In this document: piece by piece, positions 18,663-28,880 of the stretch
Layout: every line of letters begins with the position of its first letter
Position numbering within the stretch: the first letter of the stretch is position 1
Assembly (NCBI GenBank): GCA_934201705.1
Contig: CAKPXF010000010.1
Coordinates: forward strand, 19,506 to 83,505
DNA from: an uncultured Bacilli bacterium
Lineage (GTDB): Bacteria > Bacillota_I > Bacilli_A > RFN20 > CAG-631
DNA: 64,000 bases
Direction: 5' to 3'
Made by a program: the position numbers and the translations under genes
The notes under the pieces: generated by a model
Told to the model about the DNA's origin: nothing
Database searches by the model: none
What the model saw: the letters and a program-made list of their open reading frames with translations, nothing else

Positions 18663-21161
18663 ATGAAAAAGAATAATCTCATTTTATTACTTATGGCTTC
18701 TACACTTTTAGCTAGCTGTGGAAAGCAAAACTCATCTAGTCCAAGCGATGAGCCAAATTCTTCAGAAGTAGGTCCATCTACTTCCGATACTTCTTCTTCT
18801 GGTGGTGCAACTGAAGTTACAAATGCTAATGGGGCATTTACTTATGTTGCAGCTTCATATGAAGAAAGAACAAAAATTCTTGGAAAACTTGAAAAATATG
18901 CAGTTGACAATTATTTAACAGGTATTACATTGTATGAAGATGGTGGCTATGTAATGTATGATAATTCAATTAAAAAAGGTGCAAATACATACATCCCAGG
19001 ATATGGCTTTGGTATTATTACTGAAGGAGAAATTACTGCCGATCTTGAAAAAGAAACTAATGTTAACTGGAAAAGATATTATCACACATTTGAAACTTCT
19101 GACCCTAAGACAATTAATTATATGAATGATGATGGATCAGTAGTTAGCGATTATATTGGCTATATTTCAGCTTCATACTTTGATACTCAAATGAATGAAA
19201 CAAAGGATGGATATGAATGGGTACCAGTTCTTGCAAAAGATGAAAGACCTGTAGCTTTAAATGCTGATTCTGATGGACTTGCAACAAAATATAGATTTGA
19301 AGTAAAGGTTGGACAAGATGCAAAATATGGTACTGCTAGTAGCAAATTTTCACAATTTAATGGCCGTGCAATAGCTCTTGAAGATTACCTTACTCCATAT
19401 AAGATGATGTATACACAAGCTTATGGTATGAAACGTGGCGCAGACCAATTATCAGGATCTGGATCTATTAAAGGAATGCAAGCATATTATAACGCTTCAA
19501 AGGGTGGCTTTGATGAAAAAGCATGGGCAAATGTTGGAATTAAAGCTTATGTTGAAGGCGGAAAATCATACCTAGAATTTGAATTTAACCAAAAGACTAA
19601 TCAATTCTATGCTATGTATTATTTGTCAAGTCCACTTTATGCTCCACTACCAGAAGAATTTATCAAAGCAATTGGTAATGACAGCTTTGAAAATGGCGTT
19701 AAAAATTATGGTAACTTTACAAGTGATTTAAGTATGAGCCCTGTTGATACTACATTATCAAGTGGACCATATGTTTTAGAAACTTGGAATCAAGGACAAG
19801 AATTTGTATTTAAGAAAAATACTAATTTCAATAGTGGTAATCGTTACAAAGTTGGCGGAATTCATGTAAAAATTTTAACTACAGCAAAAGATGATCCAGA
19901 AGCTGGATTTAATCAATTCCTTGGCGGATATATTCATGCAACATCAATTCCTACAACTAAACTTGCTGAATATAAATCTGACCCTAGAACAACAACAACT
20001 GTTGGATCTACAACATCTAAATTAAATATTAATACATGTACACAAGAAGAGTGGGCTAAGTTATTTGGTGAAAATGGTTCAGTTCTTCAAACAAGCAAGG
20101 AAAATACATGGACTTGCGAACCAGCTATGAGTAATGAAGATTTCGTTCGTGGTTTAAGTTATGCTATTAATAGAGCGGAAATTTGTGAAAAGATTGGACG
20201 TACACCAACTGTTAACTACTTTGGTAGTGCATATTTATCAGACCCTGAAAATGGTGTTGCATACAATTCAACTCAAGAACACGCTGATGCAGTTAAAGAT
20301 TTATTAAATGGTACTGACCCTTATGGATATTCTTTAGAAAAAGCAAAGGCAGCCTTTAAATCAGCTTCTGAAGCATTAATTAAAGCTGGAAAATATAAAG
20401 AAGGCGATACAATTACAATTGAAGTTACTTATCAAAGCCAAGCTAACATTACAATTTTTGGTAATGCTGTTAAACAATATTGGGAAAATGCTTTCAATAG
20501 TTGTGGTGGAGGCTTAAAATTAAGTATTGAACATTATGTTCCAAGTGATTGGCAAGAAGCATATACTAAGAAAATGCAAGTTGGTCAATTTGATATCGGT
20601 TTTGGTGGAATCAATGGAAACCCATTAAATCCATTAAACTTCATCGAAGTATTAAAGAGTGATAATTCATCAAGATTTACTCTTAACTGGGGTGTTGATA
20701 CAAATGAATGTACAAAAGCTATTGAATATGATGGAAAATATTGGTCATTTGATGCTTTGTGGTCTGCAGCTGATAGAGGTGCATATGTTGTAGATGGACG
20801 CAATGTTAAAACTTATGGTGTAGATAAGAGTGCTGTTACTATGAATGCTGATGGAACAGCAACTGTTACAGCTGATATTACAACAGTTAACATTGAAGGA
20901 AAAGTTTCAACAAAATTAACTACATTTGCTATTTTCTCTTATGATGCTAAAGATAATTATGTTGAAGATGAGATTACAATTGACAATGCAAAATTCTCAG
21001 AAGATGGTAAAACAGTAACAATTACAATTTCTAAGGAATTAGTCGCTAAATATAAAGCATTATCAAAAGATGATTTAGGTCTTGATTTCTATTTTGATAC
21101 AAATGTTTTAGGCACTGAAGCTAAAGATCAAATTGTAACTATTGCTTTATCTTTAGAATAG
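18663..21161 (+). CDS. oppA: Oligopeptide ABC transporter substrate-binding lipoprotein
   Basis: An 832-aa solute-binding protein of family 5 with signal peptide and lipobox LLASC (Cys near residue 19), then a Ser/Pro-rich linker. The two-lobed OppA-type fold is suggested by LSMSPVDTTLSSGPYVLETW, the RGLSYAINRAEI block and the LFGENGSV region. It is longer than classical OppA (about 540 aa), as in related wall-poor Bacilli and Mollicutes. It should bind peptides outside the membrane and pass them to OppBC. The residues after about 700 form an extra beta domain. A terminator-like hairpin after the gene would make it more abundant than the permeases. Confidence 0.88.
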   Translation: MKKNNLILLLMASTLLASCGKQNSSSPSDEPNSSEVGPSTSDTSSSGGATEVTNANGAFTYVAASYEERTKILGKLEKYAVDNYLTGITLYEDGGYVMYDNSIKKGANTYIPGYGFGIITEGEITADLEKETNVNWKRYYHTFETSDPKTINYMNDDGSVVSDYIGYISASYFDTQMNETKDGYEWVPVLAKDERPVALNADSDGLATKYRFEVKVGQDAKYGTASSKFSQFNGRAIALEDYLTPYKMMYTQAYGMKRGADQLSGSGSIKGMQAYYNASKGGFDEKAWANVGIKAYVEGGKSYLEFEFNQKTNQFYAMYYLSSPLYAPLPEEFIKAIGNDSFENGVKNYGNFTSDLSMSPVDTTLSSGPYVLETWNQGQEFVFKKNTNFNSGNRYKVGGIHVKILTTAKDDPEAGFNQFLGGYIHATSIPTTKLAEYKSDPRTTTTVGSTTSKLNINTCTQEEWAKLFGENGSVLQTSKENTWTCEPAMSNEDFVRGLSYAINRAEICEKIGRTPTVNYFGSAYLSDPENGVAYNSTQEHADAVKDLLNGTDPYGYSLEKAKAAFKSASEALIKAGKYKEGDTITIEVTYQSQANITIFGNAVKQYWENAFNSCGGGLKLSIEHYVPSDWQEAYTKKMQVGQFDIGFGGINGNPLNPLNFIEVLKSDNSSRFTLNWGVDTNECTKAIEYDGKYWSFDALWSAADRGAYVVDGRNVKTYGVDKSAVTMNADGTATVTADITTVNIEGKVSTKLTTFAIFSYDAKDNYVEDEITIDNAKFSEDGKTVTITISKELVAKYKALSKDDLGLDFYFDTNVLGTEAKDQIVTIALSLE

Positions 21162-21180
21162 TTTGTAAATAAAAGTATAT

Positions 21181-21257
21181 ATTTAGGGTTAGTATAATAT
21201 TTTTACTAATCCTAAATTTTGCTTTGTTATAGGAAATAATTCTATTTTTTATAACAA
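21181..21257 (+). terminator. Attenuating hairpins between oppA and oppB
   Basis: ATTTAGGGTTAGT (21181-21193) pairs with ACTAATCCTAAAT (21205-21217) and ends in TTTT; a second stem, TTGTTATA with TATAACAA (21224-21231 and 21250-21257), follows. Partial termination here would give the usual excess of binding protein over permease. Confidence 0.7.
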
Positions 21258-21285
21258 GGTATCACTTAATAAGGAGGACATACAT

Positions 21286-22320
21286 ATGCTAAAATATGTT
21301 TTAAAAAGAATTGGATTGGCATTAATTACCACATTTATAATTCTTTCGCTAACATTTATTTTGATGCAGCTTTTGCCTTTTTCTCGACCAATTGGTAACG
21401 AAAATGCGCAATATAGTTATTATAATCACCAAGTATATTTAGGGTATATTATAGATAGTCCATCAGCTATAGCTAACCAATCGCTTTTGTGGAGTTATAA
21501 AGATCCAACAGGAACAATGCATTTTTATTACAGAATTCCAATTATGCAACAATATTTCACGTGGCTTAAAAATATTTTGTTCCACTGGGATTGGGGAACA
21601 TCTGTTTACTATATGCCAAATGTTGATGCAATGTCAATTATTATGAGTAGGCTTCCTACTTCAATGTCATTAAATATTATCTCTGTTTTAATTTCTGTTC
21701 CACTTGGAATTTTACTTGGAATAGTTGCTGCTTTAAAGAAAAATAAAACTACTGATAATGTTATATCAACATTAGTTATGGTATTTATTTCTATACCAAG
21801 TTTTGTACTTATTACTTTTTTAATTTTATTTTTTTGTTATAAACTACAATGGTTTCCAGCAACGTGGCCAAGTCCTAGTTCACCATTAAAGCAAAGAGTT
21901 CTAGGCTATGTTATTCCAGTTGCTGCATTATCATTTGGATCAATTTGTGGATATTGTCGTTTCACTAGAGCAGAGTTATGTGAGGTTATGTCAAGTGAGT
22001 ATTTATTACTTGCTAGAACTAAAGGGTTAACTAAAAAACAAGCAATTACAAGACATGCGTTACGAAATGCTATGGTTCCAATTGTTCCATCAATATTAGC
22101 TGAATTTATTTCTATTCTTGGAGGTTCAATGATTCTTGAAACTTTATATGTTATTCCAGGAATTGGAGAATTGTTTGTTGTAACACTTACAGCTAAAGAC
22201 TATAATGTTTTATTTGTGGACATGGCTTTATTTACATCAATTAGTTTATTGGCTGGAGTATTACTTGATATTTCTTATGGATTTATTGATCCACGTATTA
22301 GAATGGGGGCGAAAAAATAA
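21286..22320 (+). CDS. oppB: Oligopeptide ABC transporter permease OppB
   Basis: A 344-aa inner-membrane subunit with the family start MLKYVLKRIGLALITTFIILSL, six membrane helices, and the coupling motif in EYLLLARTKGLTKKQAITRHALRNA. An extracellular loop of about 65 residues (35-105) between helices 1 and 2 is longer than in classical OppB. It partners OppC. AAGGAGG precedes the ATG, and its stop codon overlaps the start of oppC (TAATG). Confidence 0.93.
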   Translation: MLKYVLKRIGLALITTFIILSLTFILMQLLPFSRPIGNENAQYSYYNHQVYLGYIIDSPSAIANQSLLWSYKDPTGTMHFYYRIPIMQQYFTWLKNILFHWDWGTSVYYMPNVDAMSIIMSRLPTSMSLNIISVLISVPLGILLGIVAALKKNKTTDNVISTLVMVFISIPSFVLITFLILFFCYKLQWFPATWPSPSSPLKQRVLGYVIPVAALSFGSICGYCRFTRAELCEVMSSEYLLLARTKGLTKKQAITRHALRNAMVPIVPSILAEFISILGGSMILETLYVIPGIGELFVVTLTAKDYNVLFVDMALFTSISLLAGVLLDISYGFIDPRIRMGAKK

Positions 22321-24224
22321 TGGCTGAATTCAATGAAAACTACAAAGTAAAAAAAGAAGATTTTGAATTTGTTCAAATTGACAAAAAAATTCATGATTGT
22401 GAATTCGAAACAAAGCCTACGACTTTCGCTAAGGATGCTTTAAAAAGATTTTGTAAAAACAAATCATCTGTTGTTGGAGCTATTATTATTGGTATATTAC
22501 TTCTTTGTTCATTTTTAGTACCAGTTATAAGTGCTAATGACATTAAAAATGTTCATGTTGATCAAGCACTTCTTTCACCAAAGTTATTTAATGCAGGAAC
22601 TGGATTTTGGGATGGAACTAAAAAGTATTATAATATTGCTTATGATGGCAGCAAAGAAGCTCCAGTAGGCTTTAAAAAGGATGCAGTGCTATCGATGCAT
22701 ATTGAGGATGTGTCTTATGTAAATCAAGCGCATGAAACAGCTAGTGGTGGTTATTTTCTATTATTAAATGAAAAAACAATTACATCTAATGATGATGCGT
22801 TAAATAATTTAGCATTTTTCTATAATTATACTAATTTTAGTGTAAATGATGCTGATAATTATAAAGTTTCTATTGATATGGGAAACGAAAATAATGTTTT
22901 TGGTAATACCTTAGGAGAATATCGTGTTTCATTACAATACAGAGTTAGTGGTTCTAACAAATTAATCACCTTAAAAGATTGGTCACAAGATTATTCATCT
23001 TATACCCTTGATATTTCATCAGTTTTAAAAGAAAATGGATTAAGTGAATTAAAAGATGCTAAAGTAAGATTTGATTTAAAGCCAACTTTAAATCAAAAGA
23101 GTTATATTTTATTAAAGTCAGTAATGATTTCTTGCGATAACGAAGAGGCTAATGAAACATTAAGTGAAATCTCTTTTGATGATGCTAATGCTTGCGCATT
23201 AATTACAAAGCAAAATAATGGAACTTTCCCTATTGGATATTGGCAAAGTAACACTGCAAAGGATATATATAAAGCCGAAATGAGAATTGTTTCTTTTGTA
23301 TATGATGAGTATGAAGCTATTTATGGAAATAGAACAATGACAATTGGTGAATCAATATTAAATCAGTATATTAAAAATGGTTGGTGCCAATTTGATTACA
23401 ACGTAGGAGCTGAATCTTTTAAAGTACTTAACAGTGAAAAATGCCCTATTATTGAAGTTTATAGCGTGTCAATTGATCCAGAATACAATGTATACAGTGT
23501 TGAAGCTAAAGTATCTTATTATAGATATTTAGGCTTAAATAAATATCCTATATTTTTACTTGGTACTACTAATGATGGTAAAGATATAGTAACTCTCGCT
23601 TTTAACTCTTTAAAGACTTCATTACTAATCGCCATTTTATCAAGTGCAGTATGTATGTTTATTGGTATAGTTTGGGGTTCTATTTCTGGCTATTTTGGTG
23701 GAACAGTTGACCTAGTGATGGAAAGATTTTGTGAAATTTTAAGCGGTGTTCCATGGATTGTTGTTATGACACTTGCAATCTTATTATTTGGTAATACTAT
23801 TTTTACATTTGCTTTAGCATTATGTATGACTGGATGGATTGGTACTGCCGGAAGAACTAGGACACAGTTTTATAGATTTAAAGGACGTGAGTATGTCTTA
23901 GCTAGTAGAACATTAGGAGCAAAAGATTCTCGTTTAATATTCAAGCATATTTTACCAAATGCCTTAGGAACTATTGTTACATCATGTGTATTAATGATTC
24001 CAAGTGTTATTTTCTCAGAAGCTACTCTTGCTTATTTAAATTTAGGATTACAAGGTGTTGACTCATTTGGTGTTTTATTATCTGATAATCAGCAATATTT
24101 ATCATCGCATCCAGCATTAATTGTTTTCCCAGCAATAATAATTTCATTATTAATGATTTCTTTCAATCTATTTGGTAATGGATTACGTGATGCATTAAAT
24201 CCATCATTGAAAGGAAGTGACTAA
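22320..24224 (+). CDS. oppC: Oligopeptide ABC transporter permease OppC with a large extracytoplasmic domain
   Basis: The protein has 634 residues against about 300 for typical OppC. The first membrane helix (about 48-68) is followed by an extra soluble region of roughly 350 residues (about 70-420). Five helices and the EYVLASRTLGAKDSRLIFKHILPN coupling region then complete a normal permease. The inserted region is rich in beta-prone and polar residues and would lie outside the membrane, next to OppA. Large insertions here are known in Mollicute-like opp systems. It overlaps oppB by one base. Function in substrate docking is an inference. Confidence 0.88.
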   Translation: MAEFNENYKVKKEDFEFVQIDKKIHDCEFETKPTTFAKDALKRFCKNKSSVVGAIIIGILLLCSFLVPVISANDIKNVHVDQALLSPKLFNAGTGFWDGTKKYYNIAYDGSKEAPVGFKKDAVLSMHIEDVSYVNQAHETASGGYFLLLNEKTITSNDDALNNLAFFYNYTNFSVNDADNYKVSIDMGNENNVFGNTLGEYRVSLQYRVSGSNKLITLKDWSQDYSSYTLDISSVLKENGLSELKDAKVRFDLKPTLNQKSYILLKSVMISCDNEEANETLSEISFDDANACALITKQNNGTFPIGYWQSNTAKDIYKAEMRIVSFVYDEYEAIYGNRTMTIGESILNQYIKNGWCQFDYNVGAESFKVLNSEKCPIIEVYSVSIDPEYNVYSVEAKVSYYRYLGLNKYPIFLLGTTNDGKDIVTLAFNSLKTSLLIAILSSAVCMFIGIVWGSISGYFGGTVDLVMERFCEILSGVPWIVVMTLAILLFGNTIFTFALALCMTGWIGTAGRTRTQFYRFKGREYVLASRTLGAKDSRLIFKHILPNALGTIVTSCVLMIPSVIFSEATLAYLNLGLQGVDSFGVLLSDNQQYLSSHPALIVFPAIIISLLMISFNLFGNGLRDALNPSLKGSD

Positions 24225-24225
24225 T

Positions 24226-25743
24226 ATGGCAGAGAAAATACTTTCAGTTAAAGATTTAGTCATTAATTTTAAAACAGATAATGGGTTAGTTCAGGCTGTA
24301 AGAAATGTTTCCTTTGACTTATATAGAGGAGAAACTCTATGCATTGTTGGAGAATCAGGATCAGGAAAATCAGTTACTTCAAAAGCGATTATGGGTATTT
24401 TATCAAGTAATGCTATTGTAGAAAGTGGAAGTATTGTATATAGTGGTGAAAATTTGCTTGAAGTTTCAGAAGAAGAATTTCATAAAATTCGTGGTCATAA
24501 AATTGGAATGATATTTCAAGACCCTTTGTCTTCATTAAATCCAATTGTTAGAATTGGAAAACAAATAACAGAAGCTACTTTAATTAATTCAAATAAATTA
24601 AAATTAATGTATGAGGACATTATTTCTACTGATTTAGTTGCTTACAAGAATGTATTGGCAAAAAAAGATATTTTAATTAAAAATGAATTTAATAAATTAG
24701 AAAATGAATTATCAAAATTAGATTGCTCTTCTTTAACAAAAAAAGAAATAAGTGACAAGAAAAAAGAACTAAAAAAATTATATAAGAATAATGTAAAGGC
24801 AATAACTTTAGATGCAACATCAAAAGCTAAGCCATTAAAAGCTAAATTAAAAATAACACAAGCAAAAGCAAAAAAAGAGGTTGAAGAATATAAAAGGAAT
24901 GTTATTAATGAAAAAACTACTACCATTAATAACTTAAAGAAGGAATTAGCTTCAACGAATGATGAGAACACTAAAAAAGATATTCGAAATAAAATTGCCC
25001 AAGTAAAGATTGATTGTGTTAATAAGTTAAAAATAACTAAAGCAGAGGCTAAACGTCGTGCTTTAAAAATTATGGAAGAGGTAGGTATTCCTCAGCCTGA
25101 AAAACGTTTTAGACAATATCCATTTGAGTTTTCTGGTGGTATGAGACAAAGAATTGTTATTGCAATTGCTTTAACAGAAACACCAGAAATATTAATATGT
25201 GATGAGCCAACAACAGCTCTTGACGTTACTATTCAAGCTCAAATTCTTGAATTAATTAAAAAAATTCAAAAGGAAAGAAATTTATCATGCATATTTATTA
25301 CGCATGACTTAGGTGTTGTTGCAAATATGGCTGATAGAGTTGCAGTTATGTATGCTGGAAAAATAGTTGAATATGGAAAATCTGATGAAATATTTTTCGA
25401 ACCAAAACATCCATATACATGGGCACTTTTATCATCAATTCCTGATGTTGATAGTAAGGAAAAACTTGAAACAATTCCGGGAACTCCACCTAATATGATT
25501 TATCCTCCAAAGGGTGATGCTTTTGCTTTAAGAAGTAAATATGCCATGAAAATTGATTTTGAACAAGAGCCACCATTCTTTAAGGTTAGTGATACTCATT
25601 ATGCTGCGACTTGGCTGTTACATGAAAATGCACCAAAAGTTGAGATGCCACGAATCGTAAAAGAAAGAATTAAAAATGCCTTAAAAGGAAATAAAAAAGT
25701 GACAAAAGTGACAAAAGGAGGTGCAATTAAAGATGAGCAATAG
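24226..25743 (+). CDS. oppD: Oligopeptide ABC transporter ATPase OppD with a coiled-coil insertion
   Basis: The start is taken at ATG 24226, eight bases after AAGGAAG; a GTG nine bases upstream lies inside that site. Walker A GESGSGKS (near residue 41) and the Q-loop FQDPLSSLNP come first. A Lys/Glu-rich helical insertion of about 150 residues (around 125-275) follows, then the signature FSGGMRQR (near 303), Walker B ILICDEPTTALD and the C-terminal oligopeptide-family region PPKGDAF. The 505 aa exceed the usual 330-360 because of the insertion. It energises peptide uptake together with OppF. Confidence 0.9.
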   Translation: MAEKILSVKDLVINFKTDNGLVQAVRNVSFDLYRGETLCIVGESGSGKSVTSKAIMGILSSNAIVESGSIVYSGENLLEVSEEEFHKIRGHKIGMIFQDPLSSLNPIVRIGKQITEATLINSNKLKLMYEDIISTDLVAYKNVLAKKDILIKNEFNKLENELSKLDCSSLTKKEISDKKKELKKLYKNNVKAITLDATSKAKPLKAKLKITQAKAKKEVEEYKRNVINEKTTTINNLKKELASTNDENTKKDIRNKIAQVKIDCVNKLKITKAEAKRRALKIMEEVGIPQPEKRFRQYPFEFSGGMRQRIVIAIALTETPEILICDEPTTALDVTIQAQILELIKKIQKERNLSCIFITHDLGVVANMADRVAVMYAGKIVEYGKSDEIFFEPKHPYTWALLSSIPDVDSKEKLETIPGTPPNMIYPPKGDAFALRSKYAMKIDFEQEPPFFKVSDTHYAATWLLHENAPKVEMPRIVKERIKNALKGNKKVTKVTKGGAIKDEQ

Positions 25744-27118
25744 AAGCAAAGATGGAGATTTTAATTTAGATCAAGAACTTTTAAGCAAAATTGCTGCAAA
25801 TGAAGAAGGCCAACCTCTAATTGATGATCATGAAGATGAAAAAGTAGAAGAAATTGACTCTCAGGTTTCTTTTGATGAACGTAAATATCGTATTCATCCA
25901 CAATTAAAAAGAAAACCTGAATTAATGAATAGCAATATTTTATTATCTGTTAGAAATTTAAAACAATTTTTCTTTTTCGGTAGTGGACCTAATCGTAGCA
26001 AACTTAAGGCTGTAAGTAATGTTAGTTTTGATGTTTATTCTGGTGAATGCTTTGGTATAGTTGGTGAGTCAGGATGTGGAAAAACCACAACAGGAAGATC
26101 AATTATTAAATTATACGATATAACTTCTGGTTCAATTTATTATAAGGGCTATCGTATTTCAGCTGGTGATAGATGGAATAGAAAAGAAATTAAATATACT
26201 AAAATTCGCTTGAATCAAGCTATTAAAAAATTAAATAAAGAAAGGTATGAAAAGCTTAGTAAGCTTGATAAAAATCTTTCAAACTATGAGCAAGGTGCTA
26301 AAGAAATAAATGATTTATATGATTCAGAAATTTTGAAAGCTAAAACTAGTGCTGATGAAATTGTAAATACACAAAAGGAAAAAATCAAACAAATAAAGTT
26401 TGATAACAAGCATACACCTCGTCGTCTTTTAAATGAAATACAAATGATTTTCCAAGATCCTGTTGATTCGCTTGATCCTCGTATGACGGTTGAAGATATT
26501 ATTCAAGAAGGTTTAATAATACAAGGTCATAAGAATAAAGCGGAAAATCATAAAAAAATTGTTGAAATGCTTAATAAGGTTGGCTTAGTATCTGAGCATT
26601 CTTCAAGATATCCTCATGAATTTTCTGGGGGGCAAAGACAACGTATTGGCATTGCAAGAGCTTTAATTATGAATCCAAAATTATTAATTTGTGATGAGCC
26701 AATTAGTGCTCTTGATGTTTCAATTAGGGCACAAATTATTAACTTATTAAACGAGTTAAAAGAAGAACTAGGATTAACTATTATATTTATTGCTCACGAT
26801 TTATCAGTTGTTAAGTATTTTTGTAATAGAATTGCTGTTATGTATTACGGAAAAATAGTTGAACTTGCAACTAGTGAAGAATTATTTGCACATCCATTAC
26901 ATCCGTATACTAGATCATTGCTTTCTGCAATTCCAAAGCCAAATCCTATTATTGAAAGAGAAAGAGTTAGAATTGTTTATAAGCCTAACGAAGTTCATGA
27001 TTATTCTATCGATAAGCCTACAATGCATGAGGTTTCTAAAGGACACTTTGTATATTGTAATGAAAAAGAATTTATAGAGTATCAAAAACTTTTAAAAAAA
27101 TCAAAAAATAAAGAATAA
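25733..27118 (+). CDS. oppF: Oligopeptide ABC transporter ATPase OppF with an insertion
   Basis: I chose ATG 25733, preceded by AAAGGAGG (25714-25722), over a GTG embedded in that site. The 461 aa include an acidic N-terminal tail of about 60 residues and Walker A GESGCGKTT. A charged helical insertion (about residues 142-227) follows, then FQDPVDSLDP, signature FSGGQRQR, Walker B LICDEPISALD and the switch His in AHDLSVV. It overlaps oppD by 11 bases, so the two are translationally coupled. A terminator follows. Confidence 0.92.
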   Translation: MSNRSKDGDFNLDQELLSKIAANEEGQPLIDDHEDEKVEEIDSQVSFDERKYRIHPQLKRKPELMNSNILLSVRNLKQFFFFGSGPNRSKLKAVSNVSFDVYSGECFGIVGESGCGKTTTGRSIIKLYDITSGSIYYKGYRISAGDRWNRKEIKYTKIRLNQAIKKLNKERYEKLSKLDKNLSNYEQGAKEINDLYDSEILKAKTSADEIVNTQKEKIKQIKFDNKHTPRRLLNEIQMIFQDPVDSLDPRMTVEDIIQEGLIIQGHKNKAENHKKIVEMLNKVGLVSEHSSRYPHEFSGGQRQRIGIARALIMNPKLLICDEPISALDVSIRAQIINLLNELKEELGLTIIFIAHDLSVVKYFCNRIAVMYYGKIVELATSEELFAHPLHPYTRSLLSAIPKPNPIIERERVRIVYKPNEVHDYSIDKPTMHEVSKGHFVYCNEKEFIEYQKLLKKSKNKE

Positions 27119-27122
27119 TAAA

Positions 27123-27158
27123 AAATGGTATTAGGGATTCATAATTTCTAATACCATT
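27123..27158. terminator. Terminator at the end of the opp operon
   Basis: AATGGTATTAG (27124-27134) pairs with CTAATACCATT (27148-27158). Short T- and A-rich flanks allow it to act for both opp and the convergent minus-strand esterase gene. Confidence 0.75.
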
Positions 27159-27173
27159 TCATTTAAATAATGA

Positions 27174-28718
27174 CTATTTATTATTAATAAAATCTAAAAG
27201 CAATTTAGCATAGCTACTTTTATTTCTATATAAAGTAGTTGAATTTTCACAATGATTTCCTTCTAATACTAATAAATTTATGTTAGCATCTTTATTAAAT
27301 AACTTAATAGTATCATAAAGAAGTTTATTTTGGCTTAATCTACAAGGAATATCATGAGTATATGCAATTAATAATATTCTATTAAATTTTGTTTTTTCAT
27401 TTATGTAATAAAGTGGAGCGTATTTATCTATTCTTTGTAAGTTACTATTTAGTTTTTTACTTGCTAAAACATTAAAATGTGTAGTTGCTTGGCCTGATTC
27501 TATTATATAGCCTTTAATATCTAATGGCTTAATTTGTAATTGCTTAAAGTACTTATTATTAAAGCATAGCATCATAGCAATATAAGCGCCAGCAGATTGA
27601 CCAGAAATATAAATGCTACCTGTAATGCTATTACTTTTTAAAAAATGAGTTACATATTTAATGGCATTTGCTGCATCAACAAAATAATCCTCAAAATTAT
27701 TGTTGCTTAATAATCTATAATTAATTGAAATAAAGCCAACACCATTACCTGCAATTTCTTTAGCTATATCATTTGCATCTTCTTTGCTTCCACTATTTAA
27801 GCCACCACCATGTATATGAATAATAACATCAAAATTAGTGTTTTCTATTGGCAAATACATATCTAATTTACAATATTCATTATATGAAATATCTTCAATT
27901 TTAGAATATAGTACTTTTTTATTTGAACTTTCATCTTTATCATAAATAGATGGAGTAATAGTAAAAGGAAATTTTAATGAGTTTAATACAGCTTCTTTTG
28001 CAATTTTAATATAAGGAATAAACTTTAGTGGAATTAATGTTAAATCCATATCATCAATGTTAAAATTAGTAAGTTTAATAACTAATGCTAATCCGACAAT
28101 AAATTCGCCTAAATCTTCAAGGTGATAGCCATCATTTAATGTAAAAGTATCCTTAAGATAAGATGTTCTTGCATTTTGAATAGTTGTTGCAAGTGGAGCA
28201 ATAAACTCAAAGTTTTTATTTGTAAAAATTTTATTTTTCACACAGTTTATTATGCTTGTATACATTGTGTTTTGACAATTATTGTATTTTATATATTCAT
28301 TATGCTTGCAGTCATTAGAATATGCCCAAGTCATATTCCAACCAATTTTACAATTTGCCATTAAAAAGGATTTTATATAAGTATAAAGCTCATTAATATT
28401 TTCATTGTATGTTTCAATTTCTCCACTTTTGCCACTGGCTTGTTGCATAGTAACAAAATCCCATTTTTCATCAGTTAAGCCATTTTTTAAAGAATAGTTA
28501 TCATAATTAACAAATACACCAGTAGTATTTTTACGATAAATATAATTGCTTTTATCATTAATGGCATTATCTAAATGAGTTTTTATTTCACATCCTGGTA
28601 TAAATAAATTAGCAATTATTATTTTTTTAACATAAAAACTATTTAAAATAGAATACATATATTTAGTAATGTTGTCGGAAAAACTATTACCAACACATAA
28701 TAATTTAAATGATTGCAT
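27174..28718 (-). CDS. Two-domain esterase: DUF4886/SGNH plus alpha/beta-hydrolase
   Basis: Start taken at 28718 (MQSFKLLCVGNSFSDN, 514 aa) because GGAGGAAACTT precedes it; the longer frame to 28742 spans that site. Residues 1-225 fit DUF4886, an SGNH-hydrolase relative, with block I GNSFSDN and a late DGYHLEDLG that supplies the Asp-His pair. Residues 280-514 form an esterase/lipase-type alpha/beta hydrolase with oxyanion HIHGGG and nucleophile GQSAGA; a terminal GNHCEN likely supplies the His. No signal peptide, so cytoplasmic. Both halves resemble carbohydrate esterases that remove acetyl or acyl groups; the substrate is unknown. Confidence 0.78.
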   Translation of the reverse strand: MQSFKLLCVGNSFSDNITKYMYSILNSFYVKKIIIANLFIPGCEIKTHLDNAINDKSNYIYRKNTTGVFVNYDNYSLKNGLTDEKWDFVTMQQASGKSGEIETYNENINELYTYIKSFLMANCKIGWNMTWAYSNDCKHNEYIKYNNCQNTMYTSIINCVKNKIFTNKNFEFIAPLATTIQNARTSYLKDTFTLNDGYHLEDLGEFIVGLALVIKLTNFNIDDMDLTLIPLKFIPYIKIAKEAVLNSLKFPFTITPSIYDKDESSNKKVLYSKIEDISYNEYCKLDMYLPIENTNFDVIIHIHGGGLNSGSKEDANDIAKEIAGNGVGFISINYRLLSNNNFEDYFVDAANAIKYVTHFLKSNSITGSIYISGQSAGAYIAMMLCFNNKYFKQLQIKPLDIKGYIIESGQATTHFNVLASKKLNSNLQRIDKYAPLYYINEKTKFNRILLIAYTHDIPCRLSQNKLLYDTIKLFNKDANINLLVLEGNHCENSTTLYRNKSSYAKLLLDFINNK

Positions 28719-28804
28719 AAGTTTCCTCCTTGATAATAACATACAAAGACAATTATATAAACATTAAAATAAAAATGCAATAAGTAACAAATTAATAAAA
28801 CGAC

Positions 28805-28833
28805 TTGCTAAGGAATAAAAAAAAAGATATAAT
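28805..28833 (+). promoter_or_regulatory. Promoter of the zinc-ribbon/ppa/cyclodeaminase operon
   Basis: TTGCTA (28805-28810), a 17-base spacer of mostly A, and TATAAT (28828-28833). The first ATG is at 28881 behind GGAAGGGTGG. Confidence 0.65.
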
Positions 28834-28880
28834 ATTTTAAATTATTAATATAACAATATGAAAAGGAAGGGTGGACGACT

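Noticed and set aside
24642..24971. 109-codon Phe/Ser-rich minus-strand frame
   Set aside because: Shadow of the Lys/Glu-rich OppD insertion; reverse reading of AAA/GAA codons gives Phe/Ser runs.
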